This document shows, piece after piece, positions 19,070 to 27,447 of a DNA stretch of 64,000 bases. The stretch is taken from assembly GCF_024213555.1 (NCBI RefSeq), contig NZ_JANAVO010000001.1, positions 372,001-436,000 on the forward strand, given 5' to 3'. Made by a program: the position numbers and the translations under genes. Below the pieces are notes generated by a model. That model searched no databases. It saw only the letters and a list, made by a program, of their open reading frames with translations, and had not been told where the DNA came from. This DNA is from Allokutzneria sp. A3M-2-11 16 (lineage in GTDB: Bacteria; Actinomycetota; Actinomycetes; Mycobacteriales; Pseudonocardiaceae). Every line of letters starts with the position of its first letter. Position 1 is the first letter of the stretch.

Positions 19070-19435
19070 TCAGCGCGCTACTCGCACCCTCGGGTAGGGC
19101 AGAAGCTCCGCGTCAGGGGCCGACCACCGCTCTCCGAAACGCTCCAGCAAGGTCACCACTTCGCGGAGTTCTTCACCCTTGCGAGTGACCTCGTAGGCCC
19201 AGGCCATGGTGGAGCGGTGCATCCGGGGGCGGCGCTCCAGGAAGCCGTACTCGATCATCCGCTGGAGCAGCTCCTTGGCCTCCTCCCGTCGCGGCCCCGC
19301 CGTGGCCAGCAGCTCCTGCTCGGTCTCGACCCCGCAGAAGACGTGCGCGAGGACGAGCAGGACCTCGAAGTCCCCGATCTCCTCCAGCGCGCGGGTGAGG
19401 GAGGCGGCAGCACCTGGCGGGTGCGACGTCGACAT
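19070..19435 (-). CDS. Winged-helix protein of unknown role
   Basis: 121 residues with a predicted winged-helix fold: a helix pair in EELLATAGPRREEAKELLQRM, then IEYGFLERRPRMHRSTMAWAYEVTRKGEEL, which looks like a recognition helix and wing of MarR/HxlR-like type. No ligand domain is present. ATG at 19435. It stands between acyP and smc on the same strand. It may be a regulator or a DNA-associated protein; assignment to a named family is uncertain. Confidence 0.65.
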   Translation of the reverse strand: MSTSHPPGAAASLTRALEEIGDFEVLLVLAHVFCGVETEQELLATAGPRREEAKELLQRMIEYGFLERRPRMHRSTMAWAYEVTRKGEELREVVTLLERFGERWSAPDAELLPYPRVRVAR

Positions 19436-19470
19436 GCCTCAACTTTACTTGATCTTGCGGGGTGGTCCGG

Positions 19471-19776
19471 TCAGCGCTCGACGAAGGTGGTGAGGCCACC
19501 GCGCGCCGCCGACCAGCGCTCCACCACCGCCGTGACGGCTCCGGGGGCGTCCCCGGAGCGCAGCAGGCCGAGCAGCCGTTCGCAGTCGGCCCGCGCACCC
19601 TCCGCGGTGACCTCGACGCGGCCGTCCCGCAGGTTCGTCGCCGCCCCCACCAGCCCGGACTCCAGCGCGCGGGCCCGGGTCCACCAGCGGAAGCCGACAC
19701 CCTGGACGCGGCCGTGCACCCACGCGGTCAGCCGCACGAAATCCCCTTCGCTGTCTCCCTCGCTCACCCGACCCAT
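19471..19776 (-). CDS. acyP: Acylphosphatase
   Basis: 101 residues. Hydrolyses carboxyl-phosphate bonds of acylphosphates. The signature [11 protein letters not shown] (about 22-32) supplies the catalytic arginine, and the [11 protein letters not shown] segment supplies the catalytic asparagine. Slightly longer than the usual 90-98 residues because of an acidic N-terminus; the true start may be an in-frame GTG three codons downstream. First gene of a unit leading to smc, divergent from the CAP-domain gene. Confidence 0.93.
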   Translation of the reverse strand: MGRVSEGDSEGDFVRLTAWVHGRVQGVGFRWWTRARALESGLVGAATNLRDGRVEVTAEGARADCERLLGLLRSGDAPGAVTAVVERWSAARGGLTTFVER

Positions 19777-19843
19777 CCTGCCGAACGCGAAGGGCTACGA
19801 CGACAACCGCGTACATCACCCGATAGTGGTACGGTCCCGCGCC

Positions 19844-20578
19844 GTGGCCGGACAGCGCGCACGTCGTTCCTCGCTCGTGCCCGGACTGGTCGCGGTGCTG
19901 GTCGGCGCCGTGGCGGCCGGGGCGACCTCCCTGCTCGGCGGGCAGGACTCGATCCTCCTCGCCGACAAGGGCTCCACCAGGGCGGTCGGCGCCCCCGGAG
20001 ATCCAACCGGGCCCACCGGTACGAGCCCGCCGACGACCACGTCCCCGGTTCCGGGGACGACCGCCCCGACCACCACCGGCGGCCCTACCACGACCCCGCC
20101 GACGACTACTCCGAGTAAGCAACCCACGGAGTCCACCACGGCACCACCGCCCGAACAGCCGAGCCCGACCCCGTCGCGGCGCAGCACCCCCGCACCGCCA
20201 CCCGTACCTTTGGGACCAGCGGCAAAAGTGGCGGAGCTGGTAAACCACGCCCGCGCCGAAGCGGGCTGTCCAGCCCTGCGAATCGATGAGCGGTTGGCAA
20301 ATGCCGCCCAACGGCACAGCGCCGATATGGCGGAGCGTAACTACTTCTCGCACACCTCACCGGACGGCGCTTCGTTCGTCGACCGGGCGCGCGCGGCTGG
20401 GTATCCGCGGCCTGGCGGTGAAAACATCGCCAAGGGTCAACGTTCCGCCGAACAGGTCATGGAGTCGTGGATGCAGTCCTCCGGCCATCGCGCCAACATC
20501 TTGAACTGCCGGTTCACCGCACTGGGCATGGGCCTGGACACCCGCGGCTGGGTGTGGACGCAGGTGTTCGGCAGGTGA
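19844..20578 (+). CDS. CAP/SCP-domain extracytoplasmic protein
   Basis: About 244 residues: a basic N-terminus, one signal or anchor helix (LVPGLVAVLVGAVAAGATSL), a long Pro/Thr/Ser linker, then a CAP domain (about 125-244) with the segments LVNHARAEAGCPALRIDERL, HSADMAERNYFSHTSPDG, GENIAKG and MESWMQSSGHRANIL. The histidines and glutamates of the CAP cavity are present. Bacterial CAP proteins (YkwD type) act outside the membrane; their biochemical activity is mostly unknown. GTG 19844 is preferred; GTG 19826 is in frame. The stop overlaps the next start (GTGA). Confidence 0.85.
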   Translation: MAGQRARRSSLVPGLVAVLVGAVAAGATSLLGGQDSILLADKGSTRAVGAPGDPTGPTGTSPPTTTSPVPGTTAPTTTGGPTTTPPTTTPSKQPTESTTAPPPEQPSPTPSRRSTPAPPPVPLGPAAKVAELVNHARAEAGCPALRIDERLANAAQRHSADMAERNYFSHTSPDGASFVDRARAAGYPRPGGENIAKGQRSAEQVMESWMQSSGHRANILNCRFTALGMGLDTRGWVWTQVFGR

Positions 20579-21039
20579 GCGCTGATCCGGTCGCACCGGT
20601 GAAGCAGGGCCAGCGCGTTCCGGGCACCGCCGTGCTCGGGGCGGTCGCGCTGGCAACGGCGACCCTGTTCGCCACCGTCGCCACCCTGGTCACCACCTCC
20701 GCCGCGGAGCAGGGCCGCACCTCCGGCGGCGGGGACACCGTTCAGGGCGACCGCGTCTCCGACGCACCGCCGGTCCCCGGCCAGACCACCACCACGACGC
20801 CGGGCCCCACCACCACGTCCGGCTCCTCGACGAGCAGTCCGTCCAGCACGACGATGCCGTCGACCACCTCCAGCAACGGCGTCCAGCCTCCCCCGGGCCC
20901 CGGCTTCCCTCCTCCCCCGCCGTCCAGCACCCAGCCGCCGCCGGTGACCACGACGACCTCGGCGAAGCCCATCCCCACAACAACGCCGCCGCCCTCCACC
21001 ACCCCGTCCAGCCCGTCGCACACCACGAGCACCACCTGA
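20575..21039 (+). CDS. Pro/Thr/Ser-rich membrane-anchored protein
   Basis: 154 residues. One hydrophobic helix (about 18-42, TAVLGAVALATATLFATVAT) is followed by about 110 residues of low-complexity Pro, Thr and Ser, likely an exposed, possibly O-glycosylated wall-spanning stalk. No globular domain. Its GTG overlaps the stop of the CAP-domain gene, and its linker resembles the CAP protein's, so the two are probably made together and reach the wall together. The GTG start is fixed by the overlap. Confidence 0.65.
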   Translation: MSADPVAPVKQGQRVPGTAVLGAVALATATLFATVATLVTTSAAEQGRTSGGGDTVQGDRVSDAPPVPGQTTTTTPGPTTTSGSSTSSPSSTTMPSTTSSNGVQPPPGPGFPPPPPSSTQPPPVTTTTSAKPIPTTTPPPSTTPSSPSHTTSTT

Positions 21040-21093
21040 CCCCTTGGGGCAGAAGTGCGGGCGGCGCGGCGAACGCGGTGGGACGCTGGGGGC

Positions 21094-21870
21094 ATGGAGT
21101 GGTTGACGTGCTTCCAGCGTGAGGCCGGGGCGTTCGAGGGCGCTGTGCGGCGGGCAGACGGGCAGGCCCCGATCGTGCCGAGCTGTCCACAGTGGACACT
21201 GACCGATCTCGTGCTCCACCTCGGTTACGTGCACCGCGTGGTGACGTCGATCGTGACCGAGCGGCTGACCGCCCCGCCCGATGTCCACGGGACGCAGTTC
21301 CGCGTGCGGCACCCCGACTGGCAACGCTGGCCGAGCCTGGACGAGGCGCCGAACCACGGCCCCCTGCCCGCCGGGCTGGCCGACTGGTTCGCGGAGGGCG
21401 CCGCCGCGCTTCACGACGTCTTCCGCGCGGACGCTCCGGACACACCCGTGTGGACGTGGACCGCGGACCAGACCGTCGGGTTCTGGATTCGGATGCAGAC
21501 GACCGAGGCCGCGTTGCACCGGTGGGACGCGCAGAACGCGTTCGGTGACGCGTGGCCGATCGACGACGAGCACGCCGCGCTGGCCATCACCGAGCATTTC
21601 GAACTGCTCGTCCCCGCGTGGCGGCACATGCGGCCCGCCGAGGACGGAGCCGGTGAGCGCGTGCGCCTGACCGATGGCCGGCGCGGCTGGACCGTCGAGT
21701 TCACCGGCGACGAGGCGCGCTACGTGGACGCCCCCGCCCACGTGGAACTCGCGGGAACGGCCTCGGACCTCCTGTTGTTCCTCTGGAACCGCATCCCCGC
21801 GGATCACCTCGCCATCACCGGCGACCGCGCGGTCCTCGACCGCTACACCAAGATCGTCCCGCCCGTCTGA
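21094..21870 (+). CDS. Maleylpyruvate-isomerase-family protein (DinB-like, mycothiol-dependent type)
   Basis: 258 residues. The N-terminal four-helix DinB-like domain holds CPQWTLTDLVLHLGYVH (a metal-ligand histidine lies in LHLGYVH), then WTWTADQTVGFWIRRM-like and EAALHRWDAQNA segments, the pattern of actinobacterial MDMPI-N proteins; a C-terminal SCP2-like domain (about 165-250) completes the family layout. Members use mycothiol for isomerisation or conjugation; the substrate here is unknown. ATG at 21094 after GGGGGC. Convergent with the PPE-like gene, with repeat copy B between. Confidence 0.85.
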   Translation: MEWLTCFQREAGAFEGAVRRADGQAPIVPSCPQWTLTDLVLHLGYVHRVVTSIVTERLTAPPDVHGTQFRVRHPDWQRWPSLDEAPNHGPLPAGLADWFAEGAAALHDVFRADAPDTPVWTWTADQTVGFWIRMQTTEAALHRWDAQNAFGDAWPIDDEHAALAITEHFELLVPAWRHMRPAEDGAGERVRLTDGRRGWTVEFTGDEARYVDAPAHVELAGTASDLLLFLWNRIPADHLAITGDRAVLDRYTKIVPPV

Positions 21871-21888
21871 CCCAGCGCGGGTTCCCCC

Positions 21889-21996
21889 GTCTTCAAGTCC
21901 CCCCAACCCCGCCCGGAAACGTCTCTAACCGCACCCAACCCCGGGGTTGGGGTCAGTGGGCGACCGCTGGGACCGGGGTCGGGGGTCCTTGAAGAC
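21889..21996. repeat. Dispersed element copy B with GTCTTCAAG inverted ends
   Basis: 108-bp intergenic element homologous in plan to 12103-12220: left end gtcttcaag followed by a C-rich run, right end G-rich then cttgaagac, with an inner palindrome ccaaccccggggttgg. It lies between convergent genes (ending at 21870 and 22006), like copy A. Probably a REP- or MITE-like repeat used as, or tolerated as, a bidirectional terminator. Confidence 0.7.
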
Positions 21997-22005
21997 CGGG
22001 CAACC

Positions 22006-23070
22006 TCATTCGCCGATCACGGGTGGGGCGACCATCGGCAGCTCACCGACGATGTCTTCGGTGATGTCGTACTTGCGCTCGTGTTCCTGGTCTTCCTCGC
22101 GCTGGCTGGTGCCGAGCGCGGGTTGCATGAACCCCGGCCGCGCTGCCGTTGTCGGCTTGACCGGGGACGGCGTCGGCCTCGGCGGGACCGGCTGGCTCGG
22201 CGTGCTCAACGGCCCACCCGCGCGCGGCACCAGGCCGCCGACCGCGGCACCCGAACCACCGGTCACTGCCGCGCCCGGCCCCGCGACCGAACTCAACCCG
22301 CCGACCTCACCCAGCTTCGGCGGCGGCGTGTACCCGGCCTGCTGCACCTCACCGAACCTGTTGTCCGGCACATCCAAACCGAGGTCACCACGCTGATCCG
22401 GAATCGGCGGCACCGTGACCCCACCGCCGTCGACGTTCTCACCGATGTTCTGACCCGCGCCGATATCCCCGCCCCTCGGCCGCGTGATCGCTCGACCACC
22501 ACCACCGATCGGATCCGGACCAGGCTTCGGCCCACCCGGATTCCCACCATCGAAACGCGGCGGCTCGTCGTAATCCGGGACCGGCTTGTTCACCGCGTCC
22601 GCATACGCCTGCATCACCCGCGCCGCTTCCCGATGCGCCTCATTCGCCGCACCTTCGAGAACCTCCCGGTCCTCCTTCAGCTGGAAAAGGTCCCGCAACG
22701 CGTTGCTGTTGCCCAACTCCTCCAGCGACGGCACCTTCTTCGGCTCCGGCATCGAATTCCGCGCATGCACAAACGCGTTCATCTGATCGGCGACGCTCTG
22801 GCCCCGCCCGTGCGTGCTCCGGCACGCCGACGCCGTCCACGACCTCAGCGAGCTGATCTTCCCCGTCGCCCGCTCGGCAGCCTCGCCCTCCCAGACCGCG
22901 CCCAGCGCAGTCAGCGCGCTCGACAGGCTGTTGCTGGCCTCGCCGAGAGTCTCCATGAGCTTGGCCGTGTAGAGCATCGAAGCCAGATGCCCGTTAGGAC
23001 CGGGCCCCGCGTGAAGCCCCTCGTACAGACTCTGGTGCGGGATAGCCATCCAGTTGCGGTTAACGTCCAC
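22006..23070 (-). CDS. PPE/WXG-like ESX substrate with Pro/Gly-rich tail
   Basis: 354 residues. The helical N-terminal domain (about 1-165) contains a WxG-type turn (VWEGEAAE) and resembles PPE/WXG100 proteins; a Pro/Gly-rich low-complexity region follows, and the C-terminus ends YDITEDIVGELPMVAPPVIGE-like, with YDITE fitting the YxxxD/E type VII export motif. Such proteins occur in Pseudonocardiaceae next to DUF3558 lipoproteins. GTG at 23070, after a GGGGGGA site. Last gene of a three-gene unit (24040 to 22006) without ESX core components in the window. Confidence 0.75.
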   Translation of the reverse strand: MDVNRNWMAIPHQSLYEGLHAGPGPNGHLASMLYTAKLMETLGEASNSLSSALTALGAVWEGEAAERATGKISSLRSWTASACRSTHGRGQSVADQMNAFVHARNSMPEPKKVPSLEELGNSNALRDLFQLKEDREVLEGAANEAHREAARVMQAYADAVNKPVPDYDEPPRFDGGNPGGPKPGPDPIGGGGRAITRPRGGDIGAGQNIGENVDGGGVTVPPIPDQRGDLGLDVPDNRFGEVQQAGYTPPPKLGEVGGLSSVAGPGAAVTGGSGAAVGGLVPRAGGPLSTPSQPVPPRPTPSPVKPTTAARPGFMQPALGTSQREEDQEHERKYDITEDIVGELPMVAPPVIGE

Positions 23071-23099
23071 GTCGTCCCCCCGTGTCGTTGTCGCTCGCA

Positions 23100-23705
23100 T
23101 CAACCACGAGCGAGAAGATTGCCGAGCGCGAGTTCCGCGCCGCGCGTCGCCCGACGACAGACCTCTTCCTGCGTCAGCGGATTCTCATAGCGCCCTTGTT
23201 CAGTCGCCTGAACGCGGAGCACCTGCCCCTGGGCCACGCCCACGTTGACTCCACACGCCAAATTGCCGGGTCGGCCGTCTACATAAGCCTCGTAAGCCGA
23301 GAATCCCTGAACGCGAATGCTGCGAGTGTGAGCGGGAGTCTTGCCTGGCGCAAAAGCATCCATATCGCGATCAAGAAGCATGTTGACCGAGATCGTCACT
23401 TTCTCAGCCCTCCCCAAGAAATCGCAGACCTGGGACCCGAAGAAGATGTCCTTCTCCTCTGCGAAAGGCCGGTCGATCTTAAATTCTCGACGGTTCTCCT
23501 CGGTGAACAGCTCACACGGGCGCACCGAGTTGATTTTGACCTCTCGTGGCCTGCCAGGGCCTGGAGCGCTGTTCGCCGAGGTCTTGGACGGAACTGCGCT
23601 CTGTGGAACGGCCGCACCAACGTGGTCGACAGTGCAGCCAGCGAGAGCCGCCGCGATCAGGACGACGCCGCACGAGAGCTGGCCAGCAAAACGAATGGGG
23701 ATCAA
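23100..23705 (-). CDS. DUF3558-family lipoprotein
   Basis: 201 residues. The signal peptide ends in the lipobox LAGC (cysteine about residue 24); the mature domain carries RPCELFTEEN, SQVCDF and NLACGVNV cysteines in the DUF3558 arrangement. Predicted to sit on the outer face of the membrane; the molecular role is unknown. The start is probably a TTG at 23705: it overlaps the stop of the upstream gene as TTGA, which supports coupling. Sandwiched between two ESX-substrate-like genes, suggesting a role in their export, folding or capture (inference). Confidence 0.85.
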   Translation of the reverse strand: MIPIRFAGQLSCGVVLIAAALAGCTVDHVGAAVPQSAVPSKTSANSAPGPGRPREVKINSVRPCELFTEENRREFKIDRPFAEEKDIFFGSQVCDFLGRAEKVTISVNMLLDRDMDAFAPGKTPAHTRSIRVQGFSAYEAYVDGRPGNLACGVNVGVAQGQVLRVQATEQGRYENPLTQEEVCRRATRGAELALGNLLARG

Positions 23706-24040
23706 CCGTGCCCGCCCAGGACCTGTCGACTAGCGCTCTCCACACGCGCGTAATGACGCCTGGCGGACTCAAGTTGCGCGACAGCTTTGACCAGCTCGTC
23801 ACGGAAGCGTTCTGTAGCCCATGCCGTGCTGCCCTGGCCGCCGAGATGGCGCTTGTTCACCTCTACGGCAAGGCCGGTGCTGACGTCGTCCCCTCCCATC
23901 GCTTCGACTTGCAGTTCCCCCTTGGCGCGCGCAGTCAACTTCTCTGCTTTGTCCAGGGCGTCGTTGAAGATCTTGATGGCGGCGGGGACCTGATCCAGGT
24001 CGATGCGCCATCCCCCGACGCGCACGTACTGCTTGGACAT
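23702..24040 (-). CDS. WXG100/PE-like small helical protein, probable ESX substrate
   Basis: 112 residues, almost entirely helical with a break around GGDDVSTGLAVEVN, and near the C-terminus HYARVESASRQ, in which YARVE fits the YxxxD/E export motif at the end of the second helix. A strict WxG triplet is absent, so this is closer to PE or EspA-type partners. ATG at 24040 is preceded by GGGGAGG. First gene of the unit with the DUF3558 lipoprotein and the PPE-like protein, the expected heterodimer partner. Confidence 0.65.
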   Translation of the reverse strand: MSKQYVRVGGWRIDLDQVPAAIKIFNDALDKAEKLTARAKGELQVEAMGGDDVSTGLAVEVNKRHLGGQGSTAWATERFRDELVKAVAQLESARRHYARVESASRQVLGGHG

Positions 24041-24163
24041 ACGAAAACGCCTCCCCTGCGTCTCTGGCCCACGAGCAGGGTAACGAACAGAGCACGGCGC
24101 TGGGCCCACCATGAGGGAGTACGACACGAGATCGAAGGACCCCGAGCCTGGCAATTGCCTAAA

Positions 24164-24847
24164 TCAGGGTTCGAAGCGGTAGCCCATACCGGGTTCGGTG
24201 ATCAGGTGGCGCGGACGGGAAGGCTCGGCCTCCAGTTTGCGGCGCAGCTGCGCCAGGTAGACGCGGAGGTAGTGGGTCTCCTTCGCGTACGCGGGACCCC
24301 ACACCTCCTGGAGCAGCTGCTTCTGCGCCACCAAGCGACCGCGGTTGCGCACGAGCATCTCCAGCACGCCCCACTCGGTCGGCGTCAGGTGCACCTCCGC
24401 ACCGTCGCGGTGTACGCGCTTCGCGGCCAGGTCGACGGTGAACGTCGCGGTCTCCACGACCGCCAGCTCGCCCTCGTCTGTCGGATGCGCGGCGCGGCGC
24501 ACGGCAGCGCGCAGCCGCGCCAACAGCTCGTCCATGCCGAAGGGCTTGGTCACGTAGTCGTCGGCGCCCGCGTCGAGCGCCCTGACCTTGTCGGAGGAGT
24601 CGGTCCGCGCGGAGAGCACCAGGATCGGCACGCTCGTCCAGCCGCGCAGGCCCGCGATCACCTCGGTGCCGTCGCGGTCGGGCAGCCCGAGGTCGAGCAC
24701 GACCACGTCGGGCCGGTCCTCGGCGGCGACCTTCAGCGCGGACGCGCCGTCGTGCGCGGTCAGCACCTCGTAGCCGCGCGCGGCGAGGTTGATCCGCAGC
24801 GCGCGCACGATCTGCGGCTCGTCGTCGACCACCAGGACCTTGGTCAC
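24164..24847 (-). CDS. kdpE: Response regulator KdpE
   Basis: 227-residue OmpR-type regulator of potassium-limitation genes. Receiver domain with acidic pocket VVDDEP, phosphoacceptor aspartate in VVLDLGLPD (about residue 52) and conserved lysine in YVTKPFGMDELLARLRAAVRR; C-terminal winged helix with HLTPTEWGVLEMLVRN and THYLRVYLAQLRRKLE, the form typical of KdpE. The ATG at 24847 overlaps the kdpD stop. The kdpFABC pump genes are not in the window. Confidence 0.95.
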   Translation of the reverse strand: MTKVLVVDDEPQIVRALRINLAARGYEVLTAHDGASALKVAAEDRPDVVVLDLGLPDRDGTEVIAGLRGWTSVPILVLSARTDSSDKVRALDAGADDYVTKPFGMDELLARLRAAVRRAAHPTDEGELAVVETATFTVDLAAKRVHRDGAEVHLTPTEWGVLEMLVRNRGRLVAQKQLLQEVWGPAYAKETHYLRVYLAQLRRKLEAEPSRPRHLITEPGMGYRFEP

Positions 24848-27447
24848 CGCGTTCCCGCCTCTCCCGCGTGATCCCCGTGCACCGGCAAGGAGATCACGAT
24901 CGTCAGCCCGCCGCCCGGGGTGTCCTCGGCGCGGATCGTGCCCCCCATCGCCTCGGTGAAGCCCTTGGCGACGCTCAGCCCCAGTCCCACCCCGCTGGAC
25001 GAGTCGCCGAGCCGCTGGAACGGCGCGAACACCTCGTCGGCGGCGCCCTTCGGCAGGCCGCGCCCGTAGTCCACGACGCGCAGTTCGACCAGCGCGGCGT
25101 GCGCACTCGCACGCACCTCCACCGCACCGCCGCCGTGCCGGAGTGCGTTGTCCACCACGTTCGCGATCACCCGCTCCAGCAGCCCGACATCGGCCCGCAC
25201 CAACGGGAGCCGATCGTCCACGTCCACCTTCACCCGGGCATGTCCGTCCATAAAGGACAGAGCACGGGCGACGGCTTCGTAGAACCCGGTCGGCCGGTAC
25301 CGCGGCCGCACCGCGCCGGTGGCCAGGCGCGAGGAGTCGAGCAGGTTGTCGACCAGCTTCGCCAGCCGATCAGCGGATTCCTCTATTGCCTCAAGCAGTT
25401 CCGCGGTGTCGGAGTCGGACAGCGCCAGCTCGGGATCGCGCAGGCTGCCGATGGACGCCTTGATCGACGTCAACGGCGTGCGCAGATCGTGTCCCACTGC
25501 GGACAACAGCGCGGTGCGCAGCTCGGTGGTCTCGGCCTTGCGCTGCGCCTCTGCGCTCTGCGCGGACAGACGCTGCTGCCGCAGCGCCAGAAGTGCTTGT
25601 CCCGCAGCGCCTTCGAGCACCTTGCGATCGGCTGCGGCCAACGCCCGCCCGCGGAGCGCGAGGTGCACGTCGGGAGTCACGGCGATGTCGACATCGGCCT
25701 GCCCCGGGCGGTCGCACGCGTCGACGCCGACGACCGCGACGCGCTTCCACGAACCGCCGCTCTTCTCCAGCAGCGCGACCGAGGTCAGGCCGAAGTTCTC
25801 GCGCACCTTCTCCAGCAACCGCTGCACCGGCTCGGGGTGCGTGAGCACCGTGTGCGCGTAGGAGGACAGCAGCGCGGCCTCGGTCCGGGCCCTGGCGGCC
25901 TGCCCGGCGCGGCGCGCGGCGCGGTCGACGACGAGGGCGACCATGATGCCGACGACCACCATCGCGACGAGCGTGATGACGTTCTCCTGCGCGGAGATCG
26001 TCAGCGTGAACAGCGGCTCGGTGAAGAAGAAGTTGAGCATCAGCGCGGAGCCGATCGAGGCCAGCAGCGCCGGTCCGAGCCCGCCGACCAGCGCGACCAC
26101 CACGATCGCCAGGAAGTAATCGATCACGTTGGTGGACAGGATCAGCTCGGGCTGCAACGCAACACCGAGCGCGGTCGCCCCGGACGGCAGTACCACGGCG
26201 AGCACCCAGCCGAGGATCTTGCGCCACGGGGCGAGCGCGTCGCGCTTGGCTCCCTGCTGCCGCAAGGTCCCACCGGCCTCGTCGTGGGTGACCATGTGCA
26301 CGTCGATCGGCCCGGAGTTCTGCACGACGCGCGAGCTGACGCCCTCGTCGAAGACCCGCGCAAGCCGCGACCGCCGCGAGGTCCCGAGCACCAGCTGCGT
26401 CGCGTTCACCCCGCGCGCGAAGTCCAGCAGCGCGGCGGGCACGTCGTCGCCGACCACGGTGTGGAAGCTCGCCCCGACGTCGCGCGCGAGCTTGCGGCAG
26501 CGGCTGACCGCGGCGGCGGGGACCCCGGCAAGGCCGTCGCTGCGCAGGACGTGCAGCGCCAGCAGCTCGGCGCCCGCGCGGTTGGCGATGCGCCGGGCGC
26601 GGCGGATCAGCGTCTCGCTCTCCTTGCCGCCGGTGATCGAGACCACCACGCGCTCCCGGGTCTCCCAGGTGTCGGTGATCCGGTGCTGCGCGCGGTAGCG
26701 CTGGAGCGCGACGTCGACCTGGTCGGCGACCCACAGCAGCGCCAGCTCGCGCAGCGCGGTCAGGTTGCCGGGCCGGAAGTAGTTGCCGAGCGCGGCGTCC
26801 ACCTTGTGCGCCGGGTAGATGTTGCCGTGCGCCATCCGCCTGCGCAGCGCCTCCGGGGTGACGTCGACCAGCTCGACCTGCTCCGCCTGGCGCACGACCT
26901 CGTCCGGCACCGTCTCCTGTTGCGCCGCGCCGGTGATCCGCTGCACGACGTCGTTCAGGCTCTCCATGTGCTGGACGTTCACCGTGGACAGGACGTCGAC
27001 GCCCGCGTCGAGCAGCTCCTCGACGTCCTGCCAGCGCTTGGCGTTGCGGGAGCCGGGAACGTTGGTGTGCGCCAGCTCGTCGACGACCGCGACCTCGGGC
27101 CGCAGCGCGAGCAGCGCGTCGACGTCCATCTCGGTGAAGTCGTGGCCGCGGTGGCTCATCCGCCGCCTCGGCACCTCCGGCAGACCCTCCAGCAGTGCCG
27201 CGGTCTTCGCCCGGCCGTGGGTCTCCACGAAACCGACCACGACGCGGGTCCCCCGTTCGGCGCGCCGGTGGGCCTCGCCGAGCATGGCGAAGGTCTTGCC
27301 GACCCCGGGGGCCGCGCCCAGGTAGATGCGCAGCTCACCGCGTCTGCGTCGGTTGCCGGACTCCACCGGCCCAGTCTCCGCCACCGGTGCCCCGCGCACC
27401 GCCCCGGCGGCGTTGAGCTTGCGCACAGTCGGCGCATCAGGCGTCAT
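24844..27447 (-). CDS. kdpD: Potassium sensor histidine kinase KdpD
   Basis: About 867 residues. Order: cytoplasmic KdpD domain with ATP-binding GAAPGVGKT (about 43-51), USP-like domain, four close membrane helices (about 400-500), GAF-like domain, HisKA with the histidine in VGHDLRTPLTSIKAS, and HATPase with NALRHG and GRGLPKG segments. Phosphorylates KdpE in response to low potassium or osmotic stress. Start ATG 27447 with GGAG upstream; an in-frame extension to 27504 is less likely. Overlaps kdpE by ATGA-type coupling. Confidence 0.95.
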   Translation of the reverse strand: MTPDAPTVRKLNAAGAVRGAPVAETGPVESGNRRRRGELRIYLGAAPGVGKTFAMLGEAHRRAERGTRVVVGFVETHGRAKTAALLEGLPEVPRRRMSHRGHDFTEMDVDALLALRPEVAVVDELAHTNVPGSRNAKRWQDVEELLDAGVDVLSTVNVQHMESLNDVVQRITGAAQQETVPDEVVRQAEQVELVDVTPEALRRRMAHGNIYPAHKVDAALGNYFRPGNLTALRELALLWVADQVDVALQRYRAQHRITDTWETRERVVVSITGGKESETLIRRARRIANRAGAELLALHVLRSDGLAGVPAAAVSRCRKLARDVGASFHTVVGDDVPAALLDFARGVNATQLVLGTSRRSRLARVFDEGVSSRVVQNSGPIDVHMVTHDEAGGTLRQQGAKRDALAPWRKILGWVLAVVLPSGATALGVALQPELILSTNVIDYFLAIVVVALVGGLGPALLASIGSALMLNFFFTEPLFTLTISAQENVITLVAMVVVGIMVALVVDRAARRAGQAARARTEAALLSSYAHTVLTHPEPVQRLLEKVRENFGLTSVALLEKSGGSWKRVAVVGVDACDRPGQADVDIAVTPDVHLALRGRALAAADRKVLEGAAGQALLALRQQRLSAQSAEAQRKAETTELRTALLSAVGHDLRTPLTSIKASIGSLRDPELALSDSDTAELLEAIEESADRLAKLVDNLLDSSRLATGAVRPRYRPTGFYEAVARALSFMDGHARVKVDVDDRLPLVRADVGLLERVIANVVDNALRHGGGAVEVRASAHAALVELRVVDYGRGLPKGAADEVFAPFQRLGDSSSGVGLGLSVAKGFTEAMGGTIRAEDTPGGGLTIVISLPVHGDHAGEAGTR

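Noticed and set aside
14809-19188. Very long plus-strand open frame (about 1459 codons) opposite smc
   Set aside because: Shadow of a GC3-rich gene: composition is Leu/Arg/Gly/His-rich without domains, and smc on the other strand is beyond doubt.
24160-24185. tRNA-like GGTTCGAA sequence
   Set aside because: It is the end of kdpE (GYRFEP codons); no acceptor stem or anticodon arm can be drawn.
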